From Brevibacillus daliensis (GTDB taxonomy: Bacteria > Bacillota > Bacilli > Brevibacillales > Brevibacillaceae), in assembly GCF_021245735.1 (NCBI RefSeq), contig NZ_JAJISB010000018.1:57096-121095 (forward strand): a DNA stretch of 64,000 nt, given 5' to 3'. Position numbers and translations under genes: made by a program. Shown here one piece after another: positions 9,117 to 17,289 of the stretch (positions are counted from its first letter, which is position 1; each line of letters begins with the position of its first letter). Under the pieces are notes generated by a model. It did no database searches. It was not told the DNA's origin and was given only the letters and a program-made list of their open reading frames with translations.

Positions 9117-10172
9117 ATGAAAAGATGGAATATTCTTATTACCGGATTTGGAAATGTAGGGTTACAGGTAGCTGAAATGCTGGCAAAACGGCAGGCAACC
9201 TATAGAGAAAAGTATCAAGCAGATGTCAGATTGATTGGTGTTAGTCGATCTACAGGGGGGCTCTACCATGAGGAAGGGCTTTCTCTAGAGGATTGGAGGG
9301 CTTTTGCCAAGTCTGCGGGCCTAGGGCAGGCTGATGTTAATCAGCTTTCTTCCTTTTCTCCATCCCATACAGGTCCTGATTTTATTACCAACAGCAATGC
9401 TCAGATTATTATCGAAACGAGTCCCACTAATTTTCAGACAGGTGAACCTGGTTTAGGGTATATCTCGACTGCTTTACAAAGTGGAAAGCATGCCATCGCC
9501 ATATCAAAAGGGGCATTGGTGCTCAACTATCCAGAATTAGCACAGCTTGCTCAAGAATCGGGTGTTACGTTAAAAATTAGTGGCGCGACAGCTGCGGCGC
9601 TTCCCACCATTGATTTACTACAAGTAAATACAGCTGGATGCACGCACCTTGAGATGACCGGTATTGTGACAGGGACGACGAACTACATGTTAACGGCCAT
9701 GTTTGAAGAAGGTTATAGCTATGAACAAGCCCTGCTACAGGCACAACAATTAGGTATCGCAGAACCTGATCCTACCTTTGACACAGATGGTTGGGATTCT
9801 GCTTGTAAGATGGTGATTTTGGCTAACGCAGGTTTTGGAGCAAAAATAACGTTAGCTGATGTGAAACGTTCTGGAATAAGAGAAATAGATGTAAGCCAAA
9901 TACTTGCGTGGAAAGAAGCAGGACTGGTTCCGAAGCTAGTAGGAAAAATTACACGCAAGACCAACCAGTCAGATCATGAAATAGAAGTGACAGTTTCCCT
10001 GGAATTGTTCCCGAAAGACCACCCATTTGCACAGGTAAAAGGCACAACCAAGGCTGTGAAATTGACAACGGACGACATGGGAGAGCTGATGGTGATAGGC
10101 GGAGGCTCTGATCCCAAAGCAACTGCTGCCGCTGCTTTAAAAGACTTCGAGCATATTTTGGGAGCTGAATAA
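9117..10172 (+). CDS. Homoserine dehydrogenase, short form without ACT domain
   Basis: It reduces aspartate semialdehyde to homoserine in the threonine/methionine pathway. The N-terminus holds the dinucleotide fold ILITGFGNVGLQVAEML. The family signature appears as GIVTGTTNYMLTAMFEEG and AQQLGIAEPDPTFDTDGWD, followed by the catalytic Lys region DSACKMVILANAGFG. It is 351 residues, shorter than the ~430-residue Bacillus Hom, because the C-terminal ACT feedback domain is absent; feedback by threonine is therefore unlikely. It follows the dienoyl-CoA reductase by 71 bp with its own GGGGGAG ribosome-binding site and may be co-transcribed. A second, ACT-containing hom may exist elsewhere; the metabolic role here is uncertain. 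Confidence 0.87.
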   Translation: MKRWNILITGFGNVGLQVAEMLAKRQATYREKYQADVRLIGVSRSTGGLYHEEGLSLEDWRAFAKSAGLGQADVNQLSSFSPSHTGPDFITNSNAQIIIETSPTNFQTGEPGLGYISTALQSGKHAIAISKGALVLNYPELAQLAQESGVTLKISGATAAALPTIDLLQVNTAGCTHLEMTGIVTGTTNYMLTAMFEEGYSYEQALLQAQQLGIAEPDPTFDTDGWDSACKMVILANAGFGAKITLADVKRSGIREIDVSQILAWKEAGLVPKLVGKITRKTNQSDHEIEVTVSLELFPKDHPFAQVKGTTKAVKLTTDDMGELMVIGGGSDPKATAAAALKDFEHILGAE

Positions 10173-10270
10173 ATGCTTGGGTGAAACAGATAGTGTCTTT
10201 CCTATCCCTTTCACCTCTTAGCAATCTACCGTACCTTCTGTTGTATTGATAATTCCTGAGTAATAACATA

Positions 10271-10312
10271 TAATGTGCTTTGGTAAATTGCAGTCAGAAT
10301 TGTTAGTTGATA
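10271..10312. promoter_or_regulatory. Candidate Rrf2 operator, autoregulatory copy
   Basis: TAATGTGCTT, then 7 nt, then TTGCAGT, followed by GTTAGTTGAT. The same blocks with identical 7-nt spacing recur upstream of the azoreductase gene (10865-10900). A site shared by a regulator and its adjacent target is the pattern expected for autoregulation; binding is inferred. Confidence 0.5.
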
Positions 10313-10326
10313 GGGAAGGTGAAGGG

Positions 10327-10782
10327 TTGAGAAAAAATCGTATTGATCAAATTGGATTACCTCGTTTTCGCATTGCCATTCACACGTTAGTCTGGTTAGC
10401 CCAAAGTAATTGTTTACGATCAAGTGCAGTAATCGCTTCACGTGTTCAATCCCACGCCACCTTTCTGCGCAGAGTTTTAGCTGATCTATATAAAGCAGGC
10501 ATTGTGGAGGCAAAAGAGGGTAGAGATGGTGGATACTTTTTGAAGGTAGCACCAGAAGAGTTAACCTTGGCTGAAATATATACAGCAATTAAGGATGAAG
10601 AAAAAATATGTAATCCTAGTGAGACGATAAAATGCGGTGATGTTGGAAGACAATTAGATTTGGCATTAGAAAATATCATTGATGATGCAGAAGTGTTGCT
10701 TATTGAACACCTGAAAAAATTCACAATTTTAGATGTGATGGAAGGAATAGATTTTAGTAAGTGTAATGAAAAGGAAAAATGA
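10327..10782 (+). CDS. Rrf2 family transcriptional regulator
   Basis: A 151-residue winged-helix regulator of the Rrf2 family. The N-terminus (RFRIAIHTLVWLAQSN) and the recognition region (VQSHATFLRRVLADLYKAGIVEAKEGRDGGYFL) match the family pattern, ending in the GRDGGY wing. Cysteines lie in KICNPSETIKCGDVG and near the C-terminus (SKCN), so redox or electrophile sensing by thiols is possible, but the three-Cys Fe-S spacing of IscR is not present. Translation probably starts at TTG 10327, preceded by GGAAGGTGA. The azoreductase gene 208 bp downstream shares an upstream motif with it, suggesting that this protein represses azoR and itself. The inducer is unknown; quinones are a guess from azoreductase biology. 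Confidence 0.82.
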   Translation: MRKNRIDQIGLPRFRIAIHTLVWLAQSNCLRSSAVIASRVQSHATFLRRVLADLYKAGIVEAKEGRDGGYFLKVAPEELTLAEIYTAIKDEEKICNPSETIKCGDVGRQLDLALENIIDDAEVLLIEHLKKFTILDVMEGIDFSKCNEKEK

Positions 10783-10824
10783 CTTGCATAATAGATTCTA
10801 AGTCTATATAATGCAATTGAATTG

Positions 10825-10850
10825 ATTGCAGTTAATATTATATCTGCAAT
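10825..10850. promoter_or_regulatory. Inverted repeat upstream of azoreductase
   Basis: ATTGCAG and CTGCAAT form a perfect inverted repeat separated by 12 nt. The arm repeats the TTGCAGT block found in the two flanking copies of the shared motif, suggesting a third binding half-site pair. Confidence 0.45.
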
Positions 10851-10864
10851 TTTATTTTAAGTAA

Positions 10865-10900
10865 TAATGTGCTTAGAATAGTTGCAGTTTAGTTGTTGAT
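10865..10900. promoter_or_regulatory. Candidate Rrf2 operator, azoreductase copy
   Basis: TAATGTGCTT-N7-TTGCAGT followed by GTTGTTGAT, the same arrangement as at 10271-10312. It lies about 90-125 bp before the azoreductase start. Confidence 0.5.
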
Positions 10901-10990
10901 CGGCAATTCTATCATCTAAACTGTGCTTTTAAAAATAGCTTTTAAAAGCTACAAACATACTACACGATTTTCAGGAGGTAACAGCTAACA

Positions 10991-11617
10991 ATGGCAAACA
11001 CTCTATTCATCAAGGCTAATGATCGCAGTTCAGAACAAGCAATCAGCGTACAAATGTATGAGGCATTTTTGAAGAACTATAAAGAAAGCAATCCAGGAGA
11101 ACAAGTTACTGAAGTAGACCTATATAAAGAAGAACTTCCTTACTACGGTAATGATGCGATCAATGGTCTGTATAAAAAAAGCAATGGCTTTGATTTGACA
11201 GAAAAAGAGGCTCAATTGGTAAAAGTAATTGAGGCATATCAAGAGCAATTTATGGCTGCAGATAAGATTGTCTTCGCCTTTCCATTATGGAATTTCACTG
11301 TACCAGCACCACTAATTACCTACATTTCTTACCTGTCACAGGCAGGTAAAACTTTTAGATACACACCTGAAGGAATTATTGGTTTAGTTCCTGATAAAAA
11401 AGTTGCTTTGTTATCTGCAAGCGGTGGAGTATTCTCTGAAGGTCCAATGGCTTCCATGGAAATGGCAGTTAAATATATTAAAACAGCTATTTCTCTTTGG
11501 GGAATTACCAATCCTGTACAAGTAGTAATCGAAGGACATAATCAATATCCGGATCGTGCAAAAGAAATTATTGCAGACGGCTTGAATAAGACTGCTGAAC
11601 TAGCTGCGAAATTTTAA
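10991..11617 (+). CDS. azoR: FMN-dependent NADH-azoreductase
   Basis: A flavodoxin-fold enzyme that reduces azo dyes and, physiologically, quinones with NADH, protecting thiols. The 208-residue protein carries the N-terminal FMN-binding segment (ANTLFIKANDRSSEQAIS), the FAFPLWNFTVPAPL loop typical of AzoR, and SASGGVFSEGP. The usual length is about 210. ATG follows a strong TCAGGAGGTAA site. The preceding gene encodes an Rrf2 regulator, and both promoters carry the same motif, so induction by a compound detected by that regulator is likely. Confidence 0.92.
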   Translation: MANTLFIKANDRSSEQAISVQMYEAFLKNYKESNPGEQVTEVDLYKEELPYYGNDAINGLYKKSNGFDLTEKEAQLVKVIEAYQEQFMAADKIVFAFPLWNFTVPAPLITYISYLSQAGKTFRYTPEGIIGLVPDKKVALLSASGGVFSEGPMASMEMAVKYIKTAISLWGITNPVQVVIEGHNQYPDRAKEIIADGLNKTAELAAKF

Positions 11618-11719
11618 TTAGAAAATAGCTAAATTGGCAGCAAAAAACATTCACAAAAATACCTGGAATAACCGAATATTACTTGTTTCACGACCTCACT
11701 AACGTGGAAAGTATGAAGT

Positions 11720-11758
11720 GAGGGACAGCCTTTTGATTTTTCAATGGTTGTCTCTCGT
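11720..11758 (+). terminator. Probable terminator after azoreductase
   Basis: Arms GAGGGACAGCC and GGTTGTCTCTC pair with two mismatches around a T-rich loop. The following T-run is short (GTTTAT), so this is a weak call. Confidence 0.45.
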
Positions 11759-11803
11759 TTATACTTATCTACGTTTTTCTCTTATTTGCATGCTTCAAGG
11801 TAA

Positions 11804-12271
11804 CTAAGGCTTCACATCTAAAACTACATCACCATAGTTTTCGCCATTCAGGGCTACCTCAAATCTCCAGAGACCACTTAGAGGCAACTCGAACCTAGTG
11901 GTAAATCGATTCAAACTTGGATAGCCAGAACTTTGTTCAGTTATTTTTGTTGGGGGTAATGCTGTTATTTTCTTTCCAGATTCTTTGTGATAAGCATTAA
12001 TCGTTAACTCTTTGTCTTTATACGTTTCAAATGGTTCCATAAAGCTAATCATATAACCATAAGGTTTCCCAGAGGAAAGTTCTGGGTCTGGATATACTCT
12101 GAAAAGTACATCGCCATTCTTTGTGTAATCGTGTCGGATTTGCCAAGTTGCAGTGGTTTCGGTTGTACTTTTTTCTTTTTTGTTATTGGTTTCTATCTCT
12201 GTTGAACAACCAGGTAAAAAAAATGCTGTTAATAATAGAAAGCTAAATACAAGTCGAGTACATTTTTTCAT
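11804..12271 (-). CDS. Secreted lipoprotein, DUF4871-like
   Basis: A 155-residue lipoprotein with Lys-rich N-terminus, hydrophobic core and lipobox FFLPGC, then a Thr/Lys-rich linker. The body is beta-rich: GYMISFMEPFETYKDKEL and RFTTRFELPLSGLWRFEVA suggest an immunoglobulin-like sandwich resembling the DUF4871/YhfM group of Bacillus lipoproteins; the assignment is from memory of the pattern. ATG is preceded by AAAGGAGG on the minus strand. It faces the azoreductase gene convergently. Role unknown; an extracytoplasmic binding or sensing function is plausible. Confidence 0.75.
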   Translation of the reverse strand: MKKCTRLVFSFLLLTAFFLPGCSTEIETNNKKEKSTTETTATWQIRHDYTKNGDVLFRVYPDPELSSGKPYGYMISFMEPFETYKDKELTINAYHKESGKKITALPPTKITEQSSGYPSLNRFTTRFELPLSGLWRFEVALNGENYGDVVLDVKP

Positions 12272-12655
12272 TATAAAAGACCTCCTTTTTGTTAACTGTT
12301 CTATATGAAATATAAAATTTCTGTATTTGCAAGTAATCTTACCATTAATTTACTGAATTATAAGAAAAATACATACTTTTAGTGGTAGGTGCCAGAAATC
12401 TAGGAATGAGATTAGTACCTTAATGGCTGAGTTCAACAGTTGAAGGTTTTATATGCGGTAAAGGGTGCTTAGCAGGCACCCTTTTTCTATATGGAAACAA
12501 ACGATTCGCCCCAAATGTGTGCATTTTAATTGGAAAATCAGCCACTTTCATGTCAAAAAAGATTATAAAATGTATAGACATGAATTAATTCAGAGATCTG
12601 TACCTGTTATCACAGAATCAGTTCACATTTATCATCCAAGAAAGGCGGGAATACG
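12272..12655. other. Intergenic region with structured leader
   Basis: This 384-bp gap separates the divergent lipoprotein and PaaK-like genes. Its first part is plain AT-rich promoter DNA. From about 12385 it holds GGTGCC...GGTACC-like pairing, then a strong terminator at 12461-12486, and 170 bp more before the next start codon. This layout suggests a transcribed leader that can terminate early. Confidence 0.4.
12461..12486 (+). terminator. Leader terminator upstream of PaaK-like gene
   Basis: AAGGGTGC and GCACCCTT form a perfect 8-bp stem with a 7-nt loop followed by TTTTC. It lies 170 bp upstream of, and in the same direction as, the PaaK-like gene. A GGTGCC at about 12389 could pair with GGCACC inside the right arm and act as an antiterminator. 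Confidence 0.75.
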
Positions 12656-14053
12656 ATGAAATATATGAGCCTGTTCAAAGAGATGCGTCTCTTAAAACGA
12701 CCAGACACACTAACAGTTGAAGAAATTTCCCGCGTACAAACTAATCGGCTTCACAATTTACTTGCCTATGTACGCAAAAAAAGTCCCTATTTTCAAGAAC
12801 TATATAAAGATCTTCCAGATACGCCAACTCTGACTGACATACCCGTAACCACCAAGCAAGAGATGATGACTCATTTTGATGATTGGATTACAGATAAAGA
12901 GATTACGCTCAAAAAAATAAATCGATTTATGGAAAACAAGGATAACATCGGCAGAAAACTACATAATGCCTACATGGTTTTTACTACGGCAGGTTCTACA
13001 GATACACCAGTAGTTGTTCTCCACGACCATCATTCAATCAAAATCATGACTACCTTGAATCTGTTCCGCGCCCTAGCTCATAAGGAAGATATGAGAAAAT
13101 TAATTGGACGAGGAGGTAAATCGGCAGCTGTATATGCCAAAGGAGGATTTAATCTTAGCTATAGCAGGATTCGCAGTAGACAGTTGGCTTTTCCGTGGAA
13201 AAGGAAACGTCTTGAAGTGATCGATGTTCTTACTCCTCTTCCTGAAATAGTGAAACAGTTAAATAATTTTCAACCTGCTTTGCTAGGGGGATATCCCACA
13301 GCACTAGAGCTATTGCTTCCCGAACAGAGAGCAGGTAGATTACATATCTCTCCTGTCACTATTAACACAGGAGGCGAACATTTGAGTGCAGAGCTGAAGC
13401 AAGAGTTATCAGAAGTCTTCCAATGTACCGTTCAAACCAATTATGCCAATACAGAGGGTGGGATGATTGCCTTCGAATGTAGTCACGGACACCTGCATGT
13501 TAATACGGATTGGGTAATTGTAGAGCCTGTTGATGAAAATTATCAACCTGTCCCTGATGGAGTTCTTTCTCATTCCCTTCTCTTAACCAATTTGTCGAAT
13601 TACATTCAACCTATCATCCGCTATGAGATAACTGACCGAATTATATTGCATAGCAAAACATGTTCATGTGGCAATAAGTTTCCCTACATTGAAGTTGAGG
13701 GTAGAACGGATGACATCTTAGCATTTCATGGTGAGAAAAAGAATGTGACAACGGATCACGAAGTGTTGGTGAAAATTGCTCCAATAGCATTCTATGCGGT
13801 ATTAAAAGAGGTAAAGGGAATCAATCGCTTTCAGCTCGTTCAAAAGAGTATGAATCAATTGGTACTCCGGATTACCTGTGATAATGAGAGAGAGCGATCA
13901 CGCGTATTTGAGATAGCGAAAAAATCATTAACTGCATTCTTGGAGAGTAATGGCATATATGATGTGGAAATCCACCTTTCTAAACTATCACCGCGTTCTC
14001 ATCCATTAAGTGGGAAGTTTAATCATGTGTATAAGGATATAATAAATATTTAG
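12656..14053 (+). CDS. PaaK-like AMP-forming ligase / adenylation protein
   Basis: The 465-residue protein resembles phenylacetate-CoA ligase (PaaK) and coenzyme F390 synthetase-like adenylating enzymes. It contains a helical N-terminal segment ending in RKKSPYFQELYKD, a P-loop-like FTTAGSTDTPVVV (in place of SSGTTGxP), the A5-type motif NYANTEGGMI, and a Cys pair in TCSCGNKFPYIEVEGRTDD, where PaaK proteins have the RTDD hinge. The C-terminal subdomain is present. The ATG follows AAGGCGGG. The substrate is unknown: a carboxylate is likely, but the altered P-loop makes a standard phenylacetate substrate doubtful. No paa pathway genes are nearby. Premature termination in its leader may regulate it. 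Confidence 0.75.
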   Translation: MKYMSLFKEMRLLKRPDTLTVEEISRVQTNRLHNLLAYVRKKSPYFQELYKDLPDTPTLTDIPVTTKQEMMTHFDDWITDKEITLKKINRFMENKDNIGRKLHNAYMVFTTAGSTDTPVVVLHDHHSIKIMTTLNLFRALAHKEDMRKLIGRGGKSAAVYAKGGFNLSYSRIRSRQLAFPWKRKRLEVIDVLTPLPEIVKQLNNFQPALLGGYPTALELLLPEQRAGRLHISPVTINTGGEHLSAELKQELSEVFQCTVQTNYANTEGGMIAFECSHGHLHVNTDWVIVEPVDENYQPVPDGVLSHSLLLTNLSNYIQPIIRYEITDRIILHSKTCSCGNKFPYIEVEGRTDDILAFHGEKKNVTTDHEVLVKIAPIAFYAVLKEVKGINRFQLVQKSMNQLVLRITCDNERERSRVFEIAKKSLTAFLESNGIYDVEIHLSKLSPRSHPLSGKFNHVYKDIINI

Positions 14054-14168
14054 AAAGTCGTTTTTGTTAAGGAAACTACATAACTTCTAGCAATTACCAT
14101 TCTTCATTCATGTATACTAAAGTAATGTCTCATGCAATGAAATAAAATACAACTAGGAGTGAACACAG

Positions 14169-15446
14169 ATGAAAAAGAGTTTCCTGGCATTATCGCTTGC
14201 AACGACTTTATTTGCAGGAACTGTCTTTTCTGGACAAGCGTATGCGGCTGATAAAGCTGTCCCCTTTACACGTGGGGAATACATGCATGCGATTGTACAA
14301 CAATTAGAAGCAACACCTAAAGATAAGAACAGTGCCTTGCCAAAAGACGTATCTGCCGAGTCGCCGTATGCTGAAACTGTACGTGTGATGAAGGAGAAAA
14401 AAATCGTTTTTGGTTATGAAGATGGCACTTTTAAGCTTGATCAACCTGTATCTGTAACGGAAGCTGAAATGATCCTGAGCAGAGTGCTAGGGATTGCTGG
14501 CGTGGAAGCATCAGATATCCTAAGCAAGCAGTTTGGTGTATCTTTTGGCAGTGATGCCATTGTAACAAAAGAAGAGGCTCTTGGAGTTATTAAAGATGCA
14601 CTCGTTATTGATCCAGCTATTCTGGATTTAGTTAATAAATCTTCTGTTCAATCCATGAAACAACAATCTTTCAGCATGGATATGAGTCAGGACATTACGA
14701 ACACATTGAATCAAAAAATGCCTGAATTGAACAATGTGGACCGATTCTCTCAATCATCTGACATCAGCATGGAATATATAAAAGATAAGGGTTTGCATAT
14801 GAGCATGACAGCAACAATGCCTGAAATTCTTGGTGAAGCAATTCCTTCCATTAAAATGGAGCAATACTATGTTCCAGAAGGTATCTTCATGATGATGACT
14901 AATCCAGAAACGAATAAAGATGAATGGATCAACATGACAGACGTTTTCCCAATGAGTTTTGAACAACTGATGGCGATCCAAAAAGATAGTATTGAACTAA
15001 ATAATAAGCTACTAGATAAATCATTTTTCTACCGTGATTTGGGAAATGTAGAAGTTGAGGGTAAAAAGTTGAAACAAGTGGGCTTCTATGGTCAAATCTC
15101 TTCGATGGATGAGATTATGGAATTGTTCCAAGGAACTATGAACAATCAGGAGATTGCCATACCATCCATAGAAGAGACAGGTTTAGCAGGAATGTCCATG
15201 TATGGAACCATGTTAATTGATGAAACAACTAAATTGCCAATGAGTGCTGAATATAACATTTCTATTTCTTTCACTCCATCAACTGAGCTTCCATTCAAAG
15301 AAATGAAAATGGAAATGGACGCTGATTTCAAAGAATACAATCAAGTGAAAGCGATCGTTCTGCCTGAAGCTGCAAAAAATGCAAAAAAGATTGATCTAAC
15401 TATCGATCCTTCTACAGAAGTAACACCTGATAAAAAAGCAGAATAA
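14169..15446 (+). CDS. Secreted protein with SLH-like and LppX/DUF6612-like parts
   Basis: A 425-residue exported protein. A Sec signal peptide (MKKSFLALSLATTLFAGTVF, cleavage after QAYA) is followed by one or two S-layer-homology-like repeats (about residues 32-130): FTRGEYMHAIVQQL, VRVMKEKKIVFGYEDGTFKL and VTEAEMILSRVLG. These may attach it to cell-wall polymer. The C-terminal 250 residues (SMEYIKDKGLHMSM, VPEGIFMMMTNPETNKDEW) resemble the LolA/LppX-fold DUF6612 group. It starts at ATG 14169 with AGGAGTG upstream and ends in a strong terminator, so it is a single-gene unit. Function unknown; lipid or wall-ligand binding is a guess from the fold. Confidence 0.75.
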   Translation: MKKSFLALSLATTLFAGTVFSGQAYAADKAVPFTRGEYMHAIVQQLEATPKDKNSALPKDVSAESPYAETVRVMKEKKIVFGYEDGTFKLDQPVSVTEAEMILSRVLGIAGVEASDILSKQFGVSFGSDAIVTKEEALGVIKDALVIDPAILDLVNKSSVQSMKQQSFSMDMSQDITNTLNQKMPELNNVDRFSQSSDISMEYIKDKGLHMSMTATMPEILGEAIPSIKMEQYYVPEGIFMMMTNPETNKDEWINMTDVFPMSFEQLMAIQKDSIELNNKLLDKSFFYRDLGNVEVEGKKLKQVGFYGQISSMDEIMELFQGTMNNQEIAIPSIEETGLAGMSMYGTMLIDETTKLPMSAEYNISISFTPSTELPFKEMKMEMDADFKEYNQVKAIVLPEAAKNAKKIDLTIDPSTEVTPDKKAE

Positions 15447-15480
15447 GCTACAGCTGTTAAATCATTGAACCAGTATGAAA

Positions 15481-15534
15481 AAAGAGACTGTCCTTACAAG
15501 TAGATTGAAAACTTGTGAGGCAGTCTCTTTTTTT
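15481..15534 (+). terminator. Rho-independent terminator
   Basis: AAAGAGACTG pairs with CAGTCTCTTT, and inner ACAAGT with ACTTGT; a T7 run follows. Ends the SLH-like gene. Confidence 0.9.
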
Positions 15535-15707
15535 AGCTTGGAACCACGTCAGTAGCTTGTTAAACCAAAGATTTTCAGGATGGAACTGTATCAAAACACA
15601 CTTTTCCTTCACTTCTCCCTGAAAAACATTCGCAAAAAAGGATAAAATAGTATGTAAAAGAAAAACATCAATCGGCTAACCCAATCATGTTAGAAGGAGT
15701 GAAGAGG

Positions 15708-16661
15708 ATGTCAAACTACCAGCTCGCCACTTTCGCAGGTGGATGCTTTTGGTGCATGGTTAAACCGTTTCATAAAATGCCAGGAATTATTCAGGTTGTC
15801 TCTGGCTACACAGGAGGACATAAAGTAGATCCGACGTATCAGGAAGTATGCTCAGAAACAACCGGACATTATGAAGCTGTACAGATTACATTTGACCCAG
15901 CTGTTTTTCCGTATATCAAGCTTCTGGATATCTTCTGGCAACAAATTGATCCGACTGATGAAGGCGGACAATTTCATGATCGGGGAAATTCTTACAAAAC
16001 GGCGATTTTTTATCATAACGAAGAGCAAAAAGAACAGGCGGAGGCTTCCAAACAGTCATTGGAAGTTAGTGGCCGCTTTACGAAGCCAATTGCTACAATG
16101 ATCATCCCGGCAGCCCCTTTTTATGAGGCAGAAGAATATCATCAGGATTATTATAAGAAAAATTCGATTCGGTATAAGTTATACCGTGCGGGCTCAGGTA
16201 GGGATGCGTTTATTAAGGCCTATTGGAAAAATAAAGAGAAAGACTCATCTCTTCGTGAAAAGTTGACACCTATACAGTATGAAGTAACGCAGAATAGTGG
16301 GACAGAGCCAGCCTTTCGCAATGAGTTTTGGAACCATACAGAAGAAGGAATCTATGTTGATATCGTCTCTGGTGAACCTTTGTTCAGCTCGTTGGATAAA
16401 TTTGATTCGGGTTGTGGCTGGCCTAGCTTTACTAGACCGCTTATCGAGGAACAGATAAAAGAAGAGGTAGATATCAGTCATAACATGGTGCGAACTGAGG
16501 TAAGAAGTGCAGAAGCAGATTCTCATTTGGGCCATGTGTTTGAAGATGGTCCTATGCCAACCGGATTACGCTTTTGCATTAACTCAGCAGCTCTTCGATT
16601 TGTTCCAAAGAAAGATTTAGAAAAAGAAGGCTACGGAGAGTATATCAAGTTGTTTCCATAA
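15708..16661 (+). CDS. msrAB: Peptide methionine sulfoxide reductase MsrA/MsrB fusion
   Basis: It repairs oxidised methionine: MsrA reduces the S- and MsrB the R-sulfoxide. The MsrA domain (residues 5-160) holds the catalytic GCFWCM, and [23 protein letters not shown] with a likely resolving Cys. The MsrB domain (about 180-310) holds SGCGWPSF, the substrate-binding [10 protein letters not shown] and the catalytic Cys in [13 protein letters not shown]. The MsrB zinc-binding CxxC pairs are absent, as in many fused forms. The start at 15708 is chosen because AGAAGGAGTG lies 7 bp upstream; an ATG at 15687 has no such site. There is no signal peptide, so it acts in the cytosol. Confidence 0.94.
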   Translation: MSNYQLATFAGGCFWCMVKPFHKMPGIIQVVSGYTGGHKVDPTYQEVCSETTGHYEAVQITFDPAVFPYIKLLDIFWQQIDPTDEGGQFHDRGNSYKTAIFYHNEEQKEQAEASKQSLEVSGRFTKPIATMIIPAAPFYEAEEYHQDYYKKNSIRYKLYRAGSGRDAFIKAYWKNKEKDSSLREKLTPIQYEVTQNSGTEPAFRNEFWNHTEEGIYVDIVSGEPLFSSLDKFDSGCGWPSFTRPLIEEQIKEEVDISHNMVRTEVRSAEADSHLGHVFEDGPMPTGLRFCINSAALRFVPKKDLEKEGYGEYIKLFP

Positions 16662-16735
16662 AAAATTTTAGAAAACAAAGCATAGTGTCCCTACATGCCT
16701 TGTCTATTTCGTTGAACCAAGAGAGGAGTCACATT

Positions 16736-17200
16736 ATGGATCAATACGCTCAGAAATTGACCAATTATCTAATCGATAATCAACTAACGGCCGTACACCT
16801 TCCCTTGGAGAGATCCTGCCATTCCGTTCAGGAAGCGGCAGAAGCAGTTCAAGCTTCTCCCGAGGATCTCGTAAAAAACATTTGCATGATAGATCATACA
16901 GACCGACTGATCGTAGTCATTGTAAAAGGAGAGGATCGAGCCAGCACGACACGAGTTGCGAAAGCTTTGGATATGGAAAAACCTCGTCTGGCAACGGAGG
17001 AAGAGATTTTAGAGAGAACAGGTTATCCAGCTGGTGGAGTTCCGTCTCTAGGATTTATGGCCACTTTTCTAGTAGATCCCAGAGTAACAGAAAAAAAGTA
17101 TGTGTATACAGGTGGAGGATCTCCTAACGCACTCACTAAAATATCAGTAGAGGAACTACTTCAAACAAATAAAGGAATGGTTATTCGGGTACGAAAATAG
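16736..17200 (+). CDS. YbaK/EbsC-type aminoacyl-tRNA deacylase
   Basis: A 154-residue single-domain protein of the YbaK/ProX (INS-like) family, which removes mischarged amino acids (Cys, Ala or Pro analogues) from tRNA. Characteristic segments are VKNICMIDHTDRLIVVIVKGEDR with the conserved catalytic Lys, ATEEEILERTGYPAGGVPSLG, and KYVYTGGGSPNALTKIS. The start at 16736 follows AGAGAGGAG. It lies 75 bp after msrAB and may be co-transcribed. The exact tRNA substrate is not readable from sequence. Confidence 0.86.
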   Translation: MDQYAQKLTNYLIDNQLTAVHLPLERSCHSVQEAAEAVQASPEDLVKNICMIDHTDRLIVVIVKGEDRASTTRVAKALDMEKPRLATEEEILERTGYPAGGVPSLGFMATFLVDPRVTEKKYVYTGGGSPNALTKISVEELLQTNKGMVIRVRK

Positions 17201-17216
17201 CAAAGGAAATAGAAAC

Positions 17217-17253
17217 AAACGGTAGGGAGGATAATATTTTACCGTTTTTTTTT
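17217..17253 (+). terminator. Rho-independent terminator
   Basis: AACGGTA and TACCGTT with a 15-nt loop and a T9 run; ends the deacylase gene. Confidence 0.8.
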
Positions 17254-17289
17254 GACAGATAAAAATTCTGATGGACTTCACATGACTAC

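Noticed and set aside
12465..12659. 64-codon frame before the PaaK-like gene
   Set aside because: It begins inside the terminator hairpin and has no RBS; composition is unlike a protein.
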